A stretch of DNA of 30,562 nt from Laceyella putida (GCF_042665195.1 NZ_JBHTBW010000007.1:1-30562), one strand, 5' to 3'; positions 1-7,740 are shown, counted from the first letter of the stretch. Numbers and translations are program-made. The notes: generated by a model from the sequence alone, not told the origin.

Positions 1-23
1 TTTTTTATTGATTCGACAAAAAA

Positions 24-63
24 GGCTGCTGACCCTGCCTTTCAAGGCAGTTTGTCAGCAGCC
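24..63 (-). terminator. Intrinsic terminator read on the minus strand
   Basis: A 10-bp outer stem (24-33 with 54-63) and a 7-bp inner stem (35-41 with 44-50) form a strong hairpin. On the minus strand it is followed by a run of T (complement of 18-23). It would end a leftward transcript from the 100-215 region. On the plus strand it has no T tail. Confidence 0.6.
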
Positions 64-65
64 TC

Positions 66-94
66 ACCACTTTCCTACTGGAAAGTGGTTTTTT
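66..94 (+). terminator. Intrinsic terminator of an upstream plus-strand gene outside the window
   Basis: CCACTTTCC (67-75) pairs with GGAAAGTGG (80-88) around a 4-nt loop, followed by six T. It most likely ends a gene lying left of the window. Confidence 0.65.
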
Positions 95-102
95 CTTGTT
101 AT

Positions 103-215
103 CTATTCTTCATCCACTTCGATGTGAAAAAGTGAACCACCGTCCGTATACTGAACGGTATGTGGGATGGTGTGAGAGAACGGGGGTTAGTCACCTTCTC
201 CCACTCGATTTCCAT
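103..215 (-). other. Possible remnant of a small leftward reading frame
   Basis: On the minus strand a frame ending in TAG at 103-105 reads HTVQYTDGGSLFHIEVDEE, which looks like a real protein C-terminus. It is followed at once by the minus-strand terminator at 24-63. Upstream the frame is closed by a stop. A Met codon at 213-215 (MEIEWEKVT...) is in a different frame, so if this was a gene it is broken or truncated. No family is recognised. Confidence 0.22.
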
Positions 216-223
216 TCCTTTTT

Positions 224-251
224 TTGACAAATCCCTTTACCATTCTATTCT
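224..251 (+). promoter_or_regulatory. Sigma-A-like promoter of dctS-dctR
   Basis: TTGACA at 224-229 is a perfect -35 box. TATTCT at 246-251 is a 4/6 -10 box at 16-bp spacing. It lies 55 bp before the dctS start, and no other promoter is visible. Confidence 0.55.
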
Positions 252-305
252 AAAAGATACAATTATAAAATAAACCTATTCACGGCGAAAGTGAGAGGGA
301 ATGAC

Positions 306-1910
306 ATGAAATTCGGCAAAAAGGTAATTAGCTTGCAAGCGGCGATGTCCCTTCTTGTCGCCACAGTGGTCATATTGGCATTGGCCGTCACCGGATTTTT
401 GATAAGCAGGGAAGTGGTTCAAGAAACGGATAAACACCTGACCGACAAGGCGCTCGATATTGCCAGAATGGTGGCGCATTCGCCGCTGGTGATCGATGCG
501 CTGGAAGGGAAAGAGGATGACAGGCAGATTCAGTCGTTCACCAGTGAGATTGGTCGGATGACCCAGGTGAAGTTTATCGTCGTGATGGATATGAATCACA
601 TTCGAAAATCACATCCGGATCAGACGAAGGTCGGCAAGCGTTTTGTCGGTGGAGACGAAGACAAGGCGATGGCCGGGAAAGAATATATTTCTGTGGCGGA
701 TGGGACCCTCGGAAAGTCGTTGCGCGCGTTTGAACCCATTCGGAACGCCGCAGGAAAGCAAGTGGGGGTGGTCGCTGTCGGGATCTTGATGGATCGGGTG
801 GAAGCGGCCAAGGCGCAAAGCGCGCGCAACATTTACATCGGTGTCATCGTAGGTGTTTTGGTGGGCGCAGCGGGGGCCTTGGTGTTGGCCCGCAAGGTTA
901 AAAAGATATTGTTCGGATTGGAACCTTTTCAGATCGCCGGGCTGCTGCAGGAGCGCAACGCCATGCTGGAGTCTGTGCGGGAAGGCATTTTGGCAGTCGA
1001 TCATGAAGAGAAGATCGTCGTGGCCAATGCCGAAGCGGTTCGCATCTTTCAGAGAAGAGGACTGGTTGGGCCACTGGTCGGAAAAAACATTGAGGAAGTT
1101 ATGCCAGAATCGCGATTGCGGCATGTTTTGGAGAGTGGGAGGGCGGAGGTTGATCAAGAATACGGTTTGAACGGATTGACCCTGGTGGTGAATCGAGTTC
1201 CCGTAACAGTGGAAAATCAAGTGGTCGGCGCCATTGCCACGTTTCGGGACAAAACGGAACTGAAGCAGCTGGCGGAACAACTGACCGGCGTAAAATCATA
1301 TGCCGAAGCATTGCGGGTGCAGGCGCATGAATTCCTTAACAAGTTGCATGTCATTTTGGGGCTGGTGCATATCGGTGAGTACGACAAGCTGTCTTCTTTC
1401 ATTCAGCACATCACCGATCATTACCAAATGGAAGTGGGCGCGGTGTCCAGGCTGGTGAAAGAGCCTGTCTTGGCGGGATTTTTGTTGAGCAAATACAGTT
1501 ATGCCAGGGAACATGGCGTAACGTTGCATCTATCGGGTGATTGCCCATTACCGCTGCCGCGAGACCCTGAGCTGGTGGGTGAGATGATTACCATTCTCGG
1601 TAATTTGATAGACAATGGGATTGAGGCGGTGGAGGGTGGTGAAAAGAAAGAAATCAGTGTTTTCCTTAAATACGATGGGACGGTTTTCTCGTGTTCCGTT
1701 CAGGACAGCGGGGGAGGAATTCCCGATGAAATCCGCGGGGACATATTTAAGCAAGGCTTTTCAACCAAAGGGAAAAATCGCGGTTATGGATTGTATTTGG
1801 TGGAGAGCAGTGTTGAAAAATTAGGTGGCACTTTGGTTGTGACGTCCGATGGAGATGGGACGACATTTACCATCAATCTACCGTACAAAGCGAAGGATGA
1901 GTCATCGTGA
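306..1910 (+). CDS. dctS: Sensor histidine kinase for C4-dicarboxylates (DctS/DcuS/CitA family)
   Basis: Membrane kinase of the citrate/malate-sensing CitA/DcuS family, about 534 residues. Seen in order: a first membrane helix (about residues 12-34), an extracytoplasmic PAS-like ligand domain, a second helix (about 174-195), a cytoplasmic PAS domain (about 205-320), a SpoOB-like dimerisation segment with the phospho-acceptor His341 in the motif QAHEFLNKLH, and a HATPase domain with NLIDNGIEAV, DSGGGIPDEI and GYGLYLV. The ATG at 306 follows GAGAGGG at good spacing; an upstream GTG at 291 lies on the binding site itself and is less likely. It overlaps dctR by 4 nt, so the two are translationally coupled. 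With the symporter dctP downstream, it probably senses succinate, fumarate or malate. The extracellular binding protein DctB found beside this system in Bacillus subtilis is not in the window. Confidence 0.88.
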   Translation: MKFGKKVISLQAAMSLLVATVVILALAVTGFLISREVVQETDKHLTDKALDIARMVAHSPLVIDALEGKEDDRQIQSFTSEIGRMTQVKFIVVMDMNHIRKSHPDQTKVGKRFVGGDEDKAMAGKEYISVADGTLGKSLRAFEPIRNAAGKQVGVVAVGILMDRVEAAKAQSARNIYIGVIVGVLVGAAGALVLARKVKKILFGLEPFQIAGLLQERNAMLESVREGILAVDHEEKIVVANAEAVRIFQRRGLVGPLVGKNIEEVMPESRLRHVLESGRAEVDQEYGLNGLTLVVNRVPVTVENQVVGAIATFRDKTELKQLAEQLTGVKSYAEALRVQAHEFLNKLHVILGLVHIGEYDKLSSFIQHITDHYQMEVGAVSRLVKEPVLAGFLLSKYSYAREHGVTLHLSGDCPLPLPRDPELVGEMITILGNLIDNGIEAVEGGEKKEISVFLKYDGTVFSCSVQDSGGGIPDEIRGDIFKQGFSTKGKNRGYGLYLVESSVEKLGGTLVVTSDGDGTTFTINLPYKAKDESS

Positions 1911-2632
1911 TACGAGTGTTGATTGTGGAGGATGATCCGATGGTGGCGGAAATCAACAAACGCTATCTGGAGTCCATATCCGGGTTCGTGTGCATCGGGG
2001 TTGCGGCCAACGCGATGGAAGCCAAGGCGGTGTTGGATAAGAAAATGGCCGATTTGGTATTGTTGGATATTTTTATGCCGGGGGAAAGTGGCTTGGCATT
2101 GTTGAAGGAGATCCGCAAGGAAGAGAAGAGTATTGATGTCATTGTCATCTCCGCCGCGAATGACATGCACAGCATCAAAACGGCCCTGCGGCTTGGGGCG
2201 GTTGACTATCTGATCAAGCCCTTTGAGTTTGAGCGTTTGAACGCCGCTTTGCGGATGTACCAGCAAGAACATGAATTGATGAGAAAACAAGAGGAATTGA
2301 GCCAAGAAGATTTGGACAATTGGTTGTTGTATCAAAGCAGAGCCAAGGAAACCAGGCCAGAGCTGCCCAAGGGATTGGCCCAAGAGACGTTGCAACGTGT
2401 GGTGAACCTGATATTTGAACTGGGGAATGAGGGGTTTTCCACAGAAGAGTTGGCCGATAAAGTGGGGATTTCGCGGGTGTCGGTCCGCAAATATTTGAAA
2501 TTCCTCACCGATATCGGGTTTGTGACGGCTACCTTGACTTATCGTTCGGTTGGGCGCCCGGTAGCGCACTATCGTTTATGTGAGATGAATAAAGAAAAAA
2601 TCGTTCCGTATCTTAAGGCACCCCACAGATAA
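1907..2632 (+). CDS. dctR: Response regulator of C4-dicarboxylate uptake (CitB/DcuR family)
   Basis: A 241-residue response regulator that starts at GTG inside the end of dctS (GTGA overlap), with AAGGATGAG as ribosome binding site. The receiver domain has the acidic pair Asp9/Asp10, phospho-acceptor Asp54 in VLLDIFMP, the switch Ser82 and Lys104 in LIKPFEF. A linker leads to a C-terminal helix-turn-helix (STEELADKVGISRVSVRKYL) of the kind found in CitB/DcuR/DctR regulators. It should receive phosphate from DctS and activate dctP, the next gene. Candidate binding repeats lie in the 270-bp gap before dctP. Confidence 0.88.
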   Translation: MIRVLIVEDDPMVAEINKRYLESISGFVCIGVAANAMEAKAVLDKKMADLVLLDIFMPGESGLALLKEIRKEEKSIDVIVISAANDMHSIKTALRLGAVDYLIKPFEFERLNAALRMYQQEHELMRKQEELSQEDLDNWLLYQSRAKETRPELPKGLAQETLQRVVNLIFELGNEGFSTEELADKVGISRVSVRKYLKFLTDIGFVTATLTYRSVGRPVAHYRLCEMNKEKIVPYLKAPHR

Positions 2633-2650
2633 CGGTGCCTTGCTTACTTT
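2615..2650 (+). terminator. Weak hairpin at the end of dctR
   Basis: AAGGCACC (2615-2622) pairs with GGTGCCTT (2634-2641). The dctR stop codon sits in the loop and a short, broken T tract follows. It may reduce read-through into dctP. Confidence 0.4.
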
Positions 2651-2651
2651 T

Positions 2652-2723
2652 GTTACAAAACCTTTTTATTATTTACATAACATACACGGACGGAGGGTTA
2701 TAGAGTAACATGTTAGTTACAAA
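2652..2723 (+). promoter_or_regulatory. Repeated GTTACAAA boxes upstream of dctP
   Basis: GTTACAAA occurs at 2652-2659 and again at 2716-2723. The second copy is also the right arm of an inverted repeat GTAAC-N6-GTTAC (2705-2720). Their place between dctR and dctP makes them candidates for DctR binding sites. This is inference from position and repetition only. Confidence 0.3.
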
Positions 2724-2743
2724 TGGGAGGTTCTCGAAAAAAA

Positions 2744-2757
2744 TGAAAGCGATTACC
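2744..2757 (+). promoter_or_regulatory. CcpA catabolite-responsive element (cre 1) upstream of dctP
   Basis: TGAAAGCGATTACC matches the consensus TGWAARCGNTWNCA at 13 of 14 positions, differing only in the last base. It indicates glucose repression of dicarboxylate uptake. Confidence 0.6.
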
Positions 2758-2872
2758 TCCCGCGGCGTGTAGGCGGATGAATCCCCAAGGCATGAAATTC
2801 CGTTTCCATCAAGACCGTCCCGATTGAAAAGGAGGGGCATAAGGGGAAGACTGGACTTTTTATTCATTTTCA

Positions 2873-2886
2873 TAAAAACGCTTACT
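2873..2886 (+). promoter_or_regulatory. Second candidate cre site just before the dctP ribosome binding site
   Basis: TAAAAACGCTTACT matches the cre consensus at 12 of 14 positions. It lies 16 bp before the start codon, where bound CcpA would act as a roadblock. It is weaker than cre 1, but having both upstream of one gene supports each. Confidence 0.45.
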
Positions 2887-2902
2887 GTGGAGGTAGAGGT
2901 GG

Positions 2903-4174
2903 ATGAAGAAATTATTCACGAATTTAACCTTTCAGGTGTTGAGTGCCATAGCCATCGGCATCATCCTCGGCACCGTTGCGCCGGAAACAGCCAAAAACTT
3001 GAAGCCGCTTGGCGACATTTTCATTAATATGGTGAAGATGGTGATCGCCCCGATTATCTTTTTCACCATTGTCCTGGGAATCGCCAAAATAGGCGATATG
3101 AAAAAAGTGGGGCGGGTCGGAGGAAAAGCGTTGCTTTACTTTGAGATCGTGACCACCTTCGCCCTGATCATTGGCCTCATTGTCGCCAACGTGGTAAAAC
3201 CGGGGGCGGGAGTGCATTTGGATGGGTCCAAAATGAACGAGAAGGTAGCTGAGTTTGCCCATGAAGGGGAGAAAATGGATATGGTTGACTTTCTGATCCA
3301 TATCGTTCCCTCCAATGTGGTGGAGTCGTTTGCCAAAGGGGATATCCTCCAGGTGGTCTTTTTCGCTGTCCTGTTCGGATTCGCTTTGGCTTCCCTCGGC
3401 AAATTCGGCGATCCCGTCATCGAGCTCTTTGACCGATTGAGCCACACCTTTTTCAAGATCGTGAATATCGTGATGCGGGTGGCTCCGATTGGCGCATTTG
3501 GGGCGATCTCCTATACCATCGGCAACTATGGCCTGTCCACGCTCATTCCGCTAGGGAAGTTGATGCTGTCTGTCTACCTGACCATGTTTTTCTTTGTCTT
3601 TGTCGTGCTCAATCTCATCTGCAAAAAGTACGGCTTCAGCCTTTGGAATTATTTGAAATTCATCAAGGAAGAATTGCTGATCGTGCTAGGCACCTCTTCG
3701 TCCGAATCCGTTTTGCCACGGATGATGGACAAGATGGAGAAGTATGGCTGTTCCAAATCGGTGGTGGGCTTGGTTCTGCCCACAGGTTATTCTTTCAATC
3801 TGGACGGAACCTCCATTTACTTGACCATGGCGGTGGTCTTCTTGGCTCAAGTGAGCGGGGTGGACCTGAGTCTTACGCAAGAGTTGACGATCATCGCCAT
3901 TCTCATGCTGACATCCAAGGGCGCGGCGACGGTGACTGGCGGTGGATTTATCGTGTTGGCGTCCACCCTGAGTGCGATGCAGGTCATCCCGATGGAGGGG
4001 TTGGCTTTATTGCTCGGCGTTGACCGCTTCATGTCGGAGGCGCGGGCGATTGTCAATATGATCGGAAACGGGATCGCCACCATCGTCGTGGCGAAAAGCG
4101 AAAATGAATTTGATGCATCCAAGCAACAAGCGGCGGATCAAAACGCCGACTCTTCTCTGACGAGTGCCGTTTAA
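2903..4174 (+). CDS. dctP: C4-dicarboxylate/cation symporter (DAACS family, DctA/DctP)
   Basis: A 423-residue membrane symporter of the glutamate/dicarboxylate DAACS family, taking up succinate, fumarate or malate with H+ or Na+. The family hallmarks are present: the serine-rich hairpin GTSSSESVLPRMM, the discontinuous helix motif SFNLDGTSIYLT, the second re-entrant loop SKGAATVTGGGFIVLAS, and the final helix DRFMSEARAIVNMIGNGIAT. Length is normal and about eight membrane helices are visible. The ATG at 2903 has a strong GGAGG nine bases upstream. The gene has its own 270-bp leader with two cre sites and possible DctR repeats, and ends in a strong terminator. The upstream dctS-dctR pair strengthens the dicarboxylate assignment over glutamate/aspartate transport. 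Confidence 0.88.
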   Translation: MKKLFTNLTFQVLSAIAIGIILGTVAPETAKNLKPLGDIFINMVKMVIAPIIFFTIVLGIAKIGDMKKVGRVGGKALLYFEIVTTFALIIGLIVANVVKPGAGVHLDGSKMNEKVAEFAHEGEKMDMVDFLIHIVPSNVVESFAKGDILQVVFFAVLFGFALASLGKFGDPVIELFDRLSHTFFKIVNIVMRVAPIGAFGAISYTIGNYGLSTLIPLGKLMLSVYLTMFFFVFVVLNLICKKYGFSLWNYLKFIKEELLIVLGTSSSESVLPRMMDKMEKYGCSKSVVGLVLPTGYSFNLDGTSIYLTMAVVFLAQVSGVDLSLTQELTIIAILMLTSKGAATVTGGGFIVLASTLSAMQVIPMEGLALLLGVDRFMSEARAIVNMIGNGIATIVVAKSENEFDASKQQAADQNADSSLTSAV

Positions 4175-4225
4175 AGGAACCGCGTTAGAGAGGATCACAA
4201 TGGCTAATCATCATTGGCAACCGGG

Positions 4226-4264
4226 GACACCCCAGGCAATCAGAGCCTGGGGTGTCATTTTGTT
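4226..4264 (+). terminator. Intrinsic terminator of dctP
   Basis: GACACCCCAGGC (4226-4237) pairs perfectly with GCCTGGGGTGTC (4245-4256) around a 7-nt loop, followed by ATTTTGTT. Confidence 0.8.
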
Positions 4265-4400
4265 GCGACGATGGTGTCGACGTCCAACGCTGAAAACCAA
4301 CGGGATATTTTTGAATTTTGAGATTTGTGGACAAAAGTCCAGGGAATATGCCCATTTGCTCAAGTTTGTGTCATATATGCTTCCATGAATAAAAAAATCA

Positions 4401-4417
4401 TGTTAAATATACTTACA
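4401..4417 (+). promoter_or_regulatory. TnrA/GlnR-type box upstream of the ammonium transporter gene
   Basis: TGTTAAATATACTTACA fits the core TGTNA-N7-TNACA perfectly. Its centre is about 53 bp upstream of the transcription start predicted from the promoter at 4426-4455. That is close to where TnrA activates genes under nitrogen limitation in Bacillus. Confidence 0.6.
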
Positions 4418-4425
4418 TAAAATTG

Positions 4426-4455
4426 TTGAAAAACATAACAATCATATCGTATACT
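4426..4455 (+). promoter_or_regulatory. Promoter of the ammonium transporter gene
   Basis: TTGAAA (4426-4431) and TATACT (4450-4455) at 18-bp spacing. The promoter lies between the TnrA-type box and the ribosome binding site GGGAGG (4475-4480). Confidence 0.55.
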
Positions 4456-4483
4456 AAATCACATAAAAGAGTGCGGGAGGAAA

Positions 4484-5803
4484 ATGATTGTTATGAATAT
4501 TGAACTTAATACGCTATGGGTTTTGTTGGCGACGGCGATGGTTGTGTTTATGGAAGGTGGATTTAGTCTGCTTGAGGCCGGTTTTGTGCGGGCGAAGAAT
4601 GCGGTCAATGTCACGATGAAAGTCTTTGTCGATTTAACCTTTGGCACACTGGCTTTTTATGTGATCGGATTTCACCTGATGTTTGGGGAAGATGTGGCTG
4701 GCTTGATCGGCAAGGTCTTTGGCGCGATGCCGGATCAAGGGCCGGGCGGATTGCCGTTGGCGGCTTATCTGTTGTTTCAGATTGCCTTTGCCATTGCGGT
4801 TGCGTCGATCATTTCCGGCGCGGTGGCCGAAAGAATGAAATTTTCGGCGTATATGTTGGTTACGGTAATCGTGTGCGGTGTGTTATATCCGATCTCGGGA
4901 CACTGGATTTGGTCTGAGCATGGCTGGTTGGCGCGGTTGGGAATGAAGGATTTCGCCGGTTCGACGGCGATTCATGCGATGGGCGGCTTTGCGGCGCTGG
5001 CCTTGGCTCAATTGCTTGGTCCACGCCAAAATCGTTTTAACGGGGAGAATCGCTCCAACCGGGAGTTTGCACCGAGCAATCTTCCCTTGGCGTCGGCGGG
5101 AGCCTTCATCCTGTGGTTTGGCTGGTTTGGATTTAATGCGGGCAGCACGTTGAGTGCGGGGGATGCGCGGTTGTCCACCATTGCGTTAAACACCTTTCTT
5201 GCGGCCGCGGCCGGGGGCGCTTCCACGATTCTCGCTTATCTGATCCGCAAGAAACCGGTTGATCCGGGAATGGTCATCAATGGATCGCTGGCGGGGCTGG
5301 TTGCCATCACGGCTGGTTGCGCTTTTGTGACGGAGACGGCTGCGGTCATTATCGGGCTTATTGCGGGAATATTGGTCATTTTTGCGACGGATTGGGTGGA
5401 GCGCCTGAAGATAGACGATCCGGTTGGCGCCGTTGCGGTGCATGGATTTAATGGCGTTTTGGGAACGGTGGCGGTCGGCTTGTTCGACATCCAAGCGGGA
5501 TGGATCACAACGGGCCAGACCCGCCTCTTGCTGGTGCAGTTGTTGGGAGCCGTGGCCGTTGCGGCGTGGGGCTATCTCTCCGCTTACGCAGCGGGCAAGC
5601 TGCTGCAAGTGAGTGTGGGGATCCGTGTTTCCCCTGAGGAAGAGCAGCGGGGGCTTGATCTGAGCATTCATGGCATGGCGGCATATCATGCGGAGGAAAG
5701 CCATGCGGGTGTGGAGGAGCGAACGGAGCCTGCCGTGCAAAAGCAACCGCAACCGGTTCATGCCAATGTGCTGGTTTCGGTACAGGAAGGGACAAGTCTG
5801 TAG
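4484..5803 (+). CDS. amt: Ammonium transporter (Amt/MEP family)
   Basis: A 439-residue Amt channel-type transporter for ammonium. It has about 11 hydrophobic helices and the family signatures EGGFSLLEAGFVRAKN and FNAGSTLSA. Pore residues are present: Asp156 and His164 in DFAGSTAIH, and the second pore histidine His320 in AVHGFNGVLG. The Asp-to-His spacing equals that of E. coli AmtB. The tail after the last helix is about 60 residues, rich in Glu, Gln and Pro, and unlike the short AmtB tail. No glnK partner follows; a terminator does. The start is ambiguous: ATG 4484 is only 3 nt from GGAGG and ATG 4493 is 12 nt away. A TnrA-type box and promoter upstream point to induction by nitrogen limitation. 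Confidence 0.88.
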   Translation: MIVMNIELNTLWVLLATAMVVFMEGGFSLLEAGFVRAKNAVNVTMKVFVDLTFGTLAFYVIGFHLMFGEDVAGLIGKVFGAMPDQGPGGLPLAAYLLFQIAFAIAVASIISGAVAERMKFSAYMLVTVIVCGVLYPISGHWIWSEHGWLARLGMKDFAGSTAIHAMGGFAALALAQLLGPRQNRFNGENRSNREFAPSNLPLASAGAFILWFGWFGFNAGSTLSAGDARLSTIALNTFLAAAAGGASTILAYLIRKKPVDPGMVINGSLAGLVAITAGCAFVTETAAVIIGLIAGILVIFATDWVERLKIDDPVGAVAVHGFNGVLGTVAVGLFDIQAGWITTGQTRLLLVQLLGAVAVAAWGYLSAYAAGKLLQVSVGIRVSPEEEQRGLDLSIHGMAAYHAEESHAGVEERTEPAVQKQPQPVHANVLVSVQEGTSL

Positions 5804-5871
5804 AGAGGGTTGGGAGAGGAATGAGCATGTTCGTGGGCAATGTGCATTAAGGGATGTAAGCACGCAAGCAA

Positions 5872-5909
5872 CAAGCCTGGTGCATCGGTGAGCGCCAGGC
5901 TTGTCATTT
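5872..5909 (+). terminator. Intrinsic terminator of the ammonium transporter gene
   Basis: CAAGCCTGG (5872-5880) pairs with CCAGGCTTG (5895-5903), extended by three further inner pairs, and is followed by TCATTTT. It separates the gene from the convergent gene at 5948. Confidence 0.7.
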
Positions 5910-5947
5910 TGCTGGGATCGAAGGCGAAGATCTGGGTGAAACCGTTT

Positions 5948-7006
5948 TCATTCAACGGCGATTTTTTTATCGTGATCGTCCCTGTGCCGTTTGTAAAAAG
6001 AGATGATTTGCGGCAGGTAATCAGCAACATCCGGGCAATCGATGCCCGCCGCCAGAAGGATCGAGCGGGCTTTGCGGCAATCGTATTCGGCGTGGGATGA
6101 CAGATAAACCAGCGACTCCTTTTGCACGCTTAGCCAGCGCGGAATGGGGGGGAGTTTCATTATCATCTCGAATAAGGAAAACGGGGCGGTCAGCGCCGGT
6201 TTTTTCCCCAACAGTTCCTCACTGATCATATGAATGAGTTCACGGACGCGGGGAGGAGAAGGAGAGGTGAGATGGAAGGTCTGGTTCACCGCTTTTTCGG
6301 AATGGGCCAAGGCAAGGCTTGCCTCGACGATATAATCAACGGGAACCATGTTGAAATAAGCTTCTCCTTTTCCGATGTAAGGAATGGGCCATTGGCGGAG
6401 CGCATCCAAAAAGCGCATGATGAAATATGGCCCGTCAAACTTCGCGGTTTCCCCTGTTTGGGAATCGCCAACCACAATTCCGGGGCGAAGGATCGTTACC
6501 GGCACGCCCTCAAGTTGGGCCACCTTCTTTTCAGCTTCAAACTTGGACCATTCATAATGATTTTTAAACCCTTGTCCACAATCAAGCTCATCTTCCGTAA
6601 CCGGGCCTTCACGGTCTCCGGAAACATATGCGGTGCTGAAGTAGACATACCGTTGCAAATTGTTCAGCGACCGGACGAAGCGATTGACGTGTTCGGTCCC
6701 GACCACATTGACGGCGTGGGCGGCCTCTTTTGGCACGGCGAGATTATAGAGAGCCGCCAAGTGAAAGACATGGGTGACTTCTTCTTGGAGTTGTTTCAAC
6801 TGATTTTTTGACAAGCCGAGATGTTCTTTTGTAATGTCCCCAGGCAGAAGTTGAATGTGTGGATTCGAGCACATATGACGGGCTTTAGTCAATTGTGTTG
6901 GATGAACGAGAAAAACAAACGAAGCCGATGGGGATTTTTCCTGCAAGGCATGAAACAATTTGGAAGCAATAAAGCCTGGAAACCCCGTAAACATGTATTG
7001 GGTCAA
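5948..7006 (-). CDS. NAD(P)-dependent extended short-chain dehydrogenase/epimerase-like protein (NAD_binding_4 type)
   Basis: A 352-residue protein with an N-terminal Rossmann nucleotide-binding motif TGFPGFIA and the SDR catalytic YxxxK in YEWSKFEAEK. The fold resembles the thioester-reductase and fatty-acyl-CoA reductase branch and nucleoside-sugar epimerases, but the substrate cannot be told. HLAALYNLAV and TILRPGIVVGDSQTG are typical SDR segments. It begins with TTG at 7006, preceded by GGGAGGGG at 5-6 nt; the nearest in-frame ATG (6994) would be too far from that site. It is monocistronic, with a consensus promoter at 7063-7091, and is convergent with the ammonium transporter gene. Confidence 0.75.
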   Translation of the reverse strand: MTQYMFTGFPGFIASKLFHALQEKSPSASFVFLVHPTQLTKARHMCSNPHIQLLPGDITKEHLGLSKNQLKQLQEEVTHVFHLAALYNLAVPKEAAHAVNVVGTEHVNRFVRSLNNLQRYVYFSTAYVSGDREGPVTEDELDCGQGFKNHYEWSKFEAEKKVAQLEGVPVTILRPGIVVGDSQTGETAKFDGPYFIMRFLDALRQWPIPYIGKGEAYFNMVPVDYIVEASLALAHSEKAVNQTFHLTSPSPPRVRELIHMISEELLGKKPALTAPFSLFEMIMKLPPIPRWLSVQKESLVYLSSHAEYDCRKARSILLAAGIDCPDVADYLPQIISFYKRHRDDHDKKIAVE

Positions 7007-7054
7007 TGATACCCCTCCCAGCGAGCAATGAAATGAATTGCAGGTATCTTTATG

Positions 7055-7091
7055 ATGATATCATTATAAATAATCTGAATATTATGGTCAA
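7055..7091 (-). promoter_or_regulatory. Strong promoter of the SDR gene with an overlapping palindrome
   Basis: On the minus strand TTGACC (7086-7091) and a perfect TATAAT (7063-7068) stand 17 bp apart. The perfect palindrome ATGATATCAT (7055-7064) overlaps the -10 box and start region and could be a repressor site. No candidate regulator is adjacent. Confidence 0.6.
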
Positions 7092-7100
7092 ATGAATTGT

Positions 7101-7545
7101 TTATATTGGTTTATCCGAATCTATGCCCTGACACTCTGCTTTCTTGAAGCATAGATTAGCAGAAAAGGTGCCTCTTGAGCTTGCCGATGTGGAACGACCA
7201 ACCGCCGCTTGAGTTTTCATGGATGGCCTGATCCATGAAAACGGCAAGGGTAATTCCTTTTCTGCGGAAAGGAGGAATAGCATGTGCGTGTTCAATTTCA
7301 TTCCGAAATTCCATTGTTTGATCAAACAGGGCGGTGCGGTGAATATCGGTTGCAATAATAATATTTGGGTGACAAAGGATGGGATTGGGGGCGACGAGGG
7401 CGATGAAGGTGATGGAGGAGGCGATATGCCCGGTAACGCCCCGTCGCAAACGCCCCCCACCCTTCCATCGACCAAGCCCGCCCGTGTTCCGCGCTGCCGG
7501 GGAAGGAACCGGTCAAAACGGAGGCGGCGGAGAGCAAAGGCTTGA
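7101..7545 (-). other. Unassigned stretch between the SDR gene and the MITE-like element
   Basis: About 450 bp without a convincing gene. Overlapping open frames exist on both strands. On the minus strand they are roughly 7156-7449 (IIIATDIHRTALFDQTMEF...) and 7322-7537, in different frames. On the plus strand 7219-7545 ends in a low-complexity Gly/Asp/Arg-rich tail. None has a good ribosome binding site with a recognisable family. It may be a decayed gene. Confidence 0.3.
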
Positions 7546-7553
7546 ATGATTAG

Positions 7554-7682
7554 GGTGTGTCTGATAAATATGTCGGCGGTTCCAAAACCGTTTTCCCATT
7601 CGCTTCACGCGTGACGAGGCGCTCATCGGGAAAAGGTTTTTCCACCGCCTCCTATCGGTCAAAATGATTTGCCAGACACGTC
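7554..7682. repeat. 129-bp inverted-repeat element, MITE-like, flanked by TTAG
   Basis: The ends GGTGTGTCTGATAAAT (7554-7569) and ATTTGCCAGACACGTC (7667-7682) are inverted repeats matching at 12 of 16 positions. Inside, GGCGGTTCC...GTTTTCCC (about 7574-7597) pairs with GGGAAAAGG...CCACCGCC (about 7628-7648), so nearly the whole unit folds into one long hairpin. TTAG stands directly outside both ends (7550-7553 and 7683-7686), as expected for a 4-bp target duplication. No coding capacity. The parent element is not recognised. Confidence 0.55.
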
Positions 7683-7740
7683 TTAGTGAACCCGTCTCAA
7701 ACTAGGGGCTTCGGAGGCGTCCCCGTCAGTGAAAAAGGAC

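Noticed and set aside
609..1280. Long minus-strand open frame of 223 codons inside dctS
   Set aside because: It overlaps a well-supported kinase gene on the other strand, has no ribosome binding site and no family motif. It arises from codon bias of dctS.
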